Origin: DSOI01 sp041394885 | GTDB taxonomy: Bacteria > Acidobacteriota > Terriglobia > Bryobacterales > Bryobacteraceae | DNA length: 64,000 bases | Reading direction: 5' to 3' | Assembly: GCA_041394885.1 (NCBI GenBank) | Contig: JAWKHI010000003.1 | Location: 248,001-312,000 of the forward strand | In this document: one piece after another, positions 63,049 through 64,000 of the stretch | Numbering within the stretch: position 1 is the first letter of the stretch | How the letters are laid out: each line of letters begins with the position of its first letter | Notes under the pieces: generated by a model | The model's input: only the letters and a program-made list of their open reading frames with translations | Told to the model about the DNA's origin: nothing | Databases searched by the model: none | Made by a program: the position numbers and the translations under genes

Positions 63049-64000
63049 ACGGGCGGCGCCTCCTCGTCGCCTCCTCCAATCTAGATCTCCATCGTCCGGC
63101 CGCCGAGTTCCTGGCGTCGGCCCATGCGCGTGGGGCTGGGGAAGTGGTAGTGCTCGCTCCGTCCCGCGGCGCCGCTGATGATTTCGCGCGCGCATCGGTA
63201 GGCCCGGGCGATGGTTTCCTCGGCATCCATTCGCTGACGCTCACACAGATCGCCGCGCATCTGGCCGCGGCTCCCCTGGCCGCGAGCGGGCTCACGCCGA
63301 TGAGCGGACTGAGCCAGGACGCGCTCACCGCTCGCGTGGTGCATACCCTCCGCCGCGAGGGCCTGCTGCACTACTTCGATCCCGTGGCGGGGACGCCGGG
63401 ATTCATCGGATGCCTCTCCCGCACGATTGCGGAATTGCGCATGGAAGAGGCGGTGCTTCCTGGCCCGGCGGCATCCCGCGGAGTCGCCAGTCCGGTGCGG
63501 GACTTGGCGCTGTTAACCCAGGCCTGGGCCGATCAACTCCGGCAACAATCGCTGGCTGATCTCGCGCAGTTGTTCCGCATCGCCACCTCCACCGCGTCGC
63601 ACCGCTATCTCGGGCTTCCGGTTCTGGTTCTGGACGCCCCGCTTCGAGGGTCGCTGCGGCGCAAGCTCATGGCGCACCTGGTCGCCAGCGCGCCGGCGGT
63701 GTTTGTGGTGGCGCTGCAATCGGACACGGCGAGCGTGGCCGCGTGGCGCCAACTGCTCGAGGTTGAACCCGAAGAACGGGCCGACATCTCGGGCACCGTG
63801 CTCGCGCGCGCCCGGCGGCACTTGTTCGGCGCGGCGCTGAGCGAAAAGCGCAAGCCGGACACCACCCTCGAAATGTTCTCCGCCGCCGGAGACAGCCTCG
63901 AATGCGTGGAGATTGCGCGGCGCATCCGCCTGGCCGCCGGACGCGGTTTCGCTTTTGACCAAATGGCGATACTGCTACGCTCTCCGGAGCGCTATCAGCC
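63045..64000 (+). CDS. AddB-like PD-(D/E)XK nuclease family protein, partial (runs off window)
   Basis: The frame starts at a GTG at 63045 overlapping the Ku stop and stays open to the window end (318 codons). The N-terminus (RRLLVASSNLDLHRPAAEFL, VVVLAPSRGAADDFARASVG) resembles the degenerate helicase domain of AddB-type subunits. The segment FSAAGDSLECVEIARRIRLA followed by FDQMAILLRSPERYQ is a strong match to the AddB motif region. AddAB processes double-strand ends for recombination. Direct coupling to Ku suggests a shared break-repair operon. The nuclease domain lies beyond the window. Confidence 0.75.
   Translation, partial: MNGRRLLVASSNLDLHRPAAEFLASAHARGAGEVVVLAPSRGAADDFARASVGPGDGFLGIHSLTLTQIAAHLAAAPLAASGLTPMSGLSQDALTARVVHTLRREGLLHYFDPVAGTPGFIGCLSRTIAELRMEEAVLPGPAASRGVASPVRDLALLTQAWADQLRQQSLADLAQLFRIATSTASHRYLGLPVLVLDAPLRGSLRRKLMAHLVASAPAVFVVALQSDTASVAAWRQLLEVEPEERADISGTVLARARRHLFGAALSEKRKPDTTLEMFSAAGDSLECVEIARRIRLAAGRGFAFDQMAILLRSPERYQ

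Overview
The window looks like chromosome of an Acidobacteriota bacterium of the Solibacter/Bryobacter type. GC is high throughout. The gene content points the same way: secreted SBBP beta-propeller proteins, BACON and malectin repeat proteins, a cyclophilin fused to the Solibacter-type C-terminal domain, an ADOP-type MacB/FtsX permease, a DUF1501 / Planctomycete-cytochrome (PSD1) pair, and an Oar-like TonB receptor with a carboxypeptidase-regulatory N-terminus. This placement is an inference from gene content only.

Layout. 1-12.1 kb: a partial BACON-type secreted protein and three paralogous SBBP proteins on the minus strand, with a divergent HopA1-like gene between the first two. 12.5-19.1 kb: a tightly overlapping six-gene plus-strand operon for a surface glycan (FkbM methyltransferase, PglD-like acetyltransferase, perosamine-type aminotransferase, three glycosyltransferases). 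19.1-22.9 kb: aldose epimerase lipoprotein, MATE transporter, TIGR01777 epimerase and a small protein. 23.3-31.8 kb: one giant secreted protein, best read as three units of malectin plus four BACON domains, then a beta-helix; an indel-ridden second copy of about 1.9 kb interrupts it. 31.8-36.2 kb: a minus-strand operon of rhodanese, PSD1 cytochrome protein and DUF1501 protein. The rhodanese reads through an in-frame TGA at its catalytic cysteine position and has a SECIS-like hairpin just downstream, so it is probably a selenoprotein. 36.3-49.5 kb: cyclophilin, Rrf2 regulator with c-type cytochrome and a palindromic operator, uroporphyrinogen-III synthase (frameshifted), ADOP permease, sialidase, SDR, a STAND-like/TPR protein, thioredoxin reductase, and a DAHP-synthase-like protein that has lost its active-site motifs.

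49.5-56.3 kb: every gene is broken by small indels. It holds a glycine-rich secreted protein, a tRNA-Pro-like gene, and a probable integrated element with a NACHT / PD-(D/E)XK nuclease defence-type gene, a tyrosine integrase and an excisionase-like HTH protein. 56.4-64 kb: NhaA antiporter, an acidobacterial family protein, the TonB receptor, and a repair pair (Ku and an AddB-like nuclease, cut by the window end).

Sequence quality matters for reading this window. The 27.8-29.7 kb copy differs from its source almost only by small deletions, and single-base frameshifts interrupt otherwise conserved genes near 1.37, 40.13 and 45.13 kb. Much of the apparent gene decay is therefore likely uncorrected long-read consensus error rather than biology.
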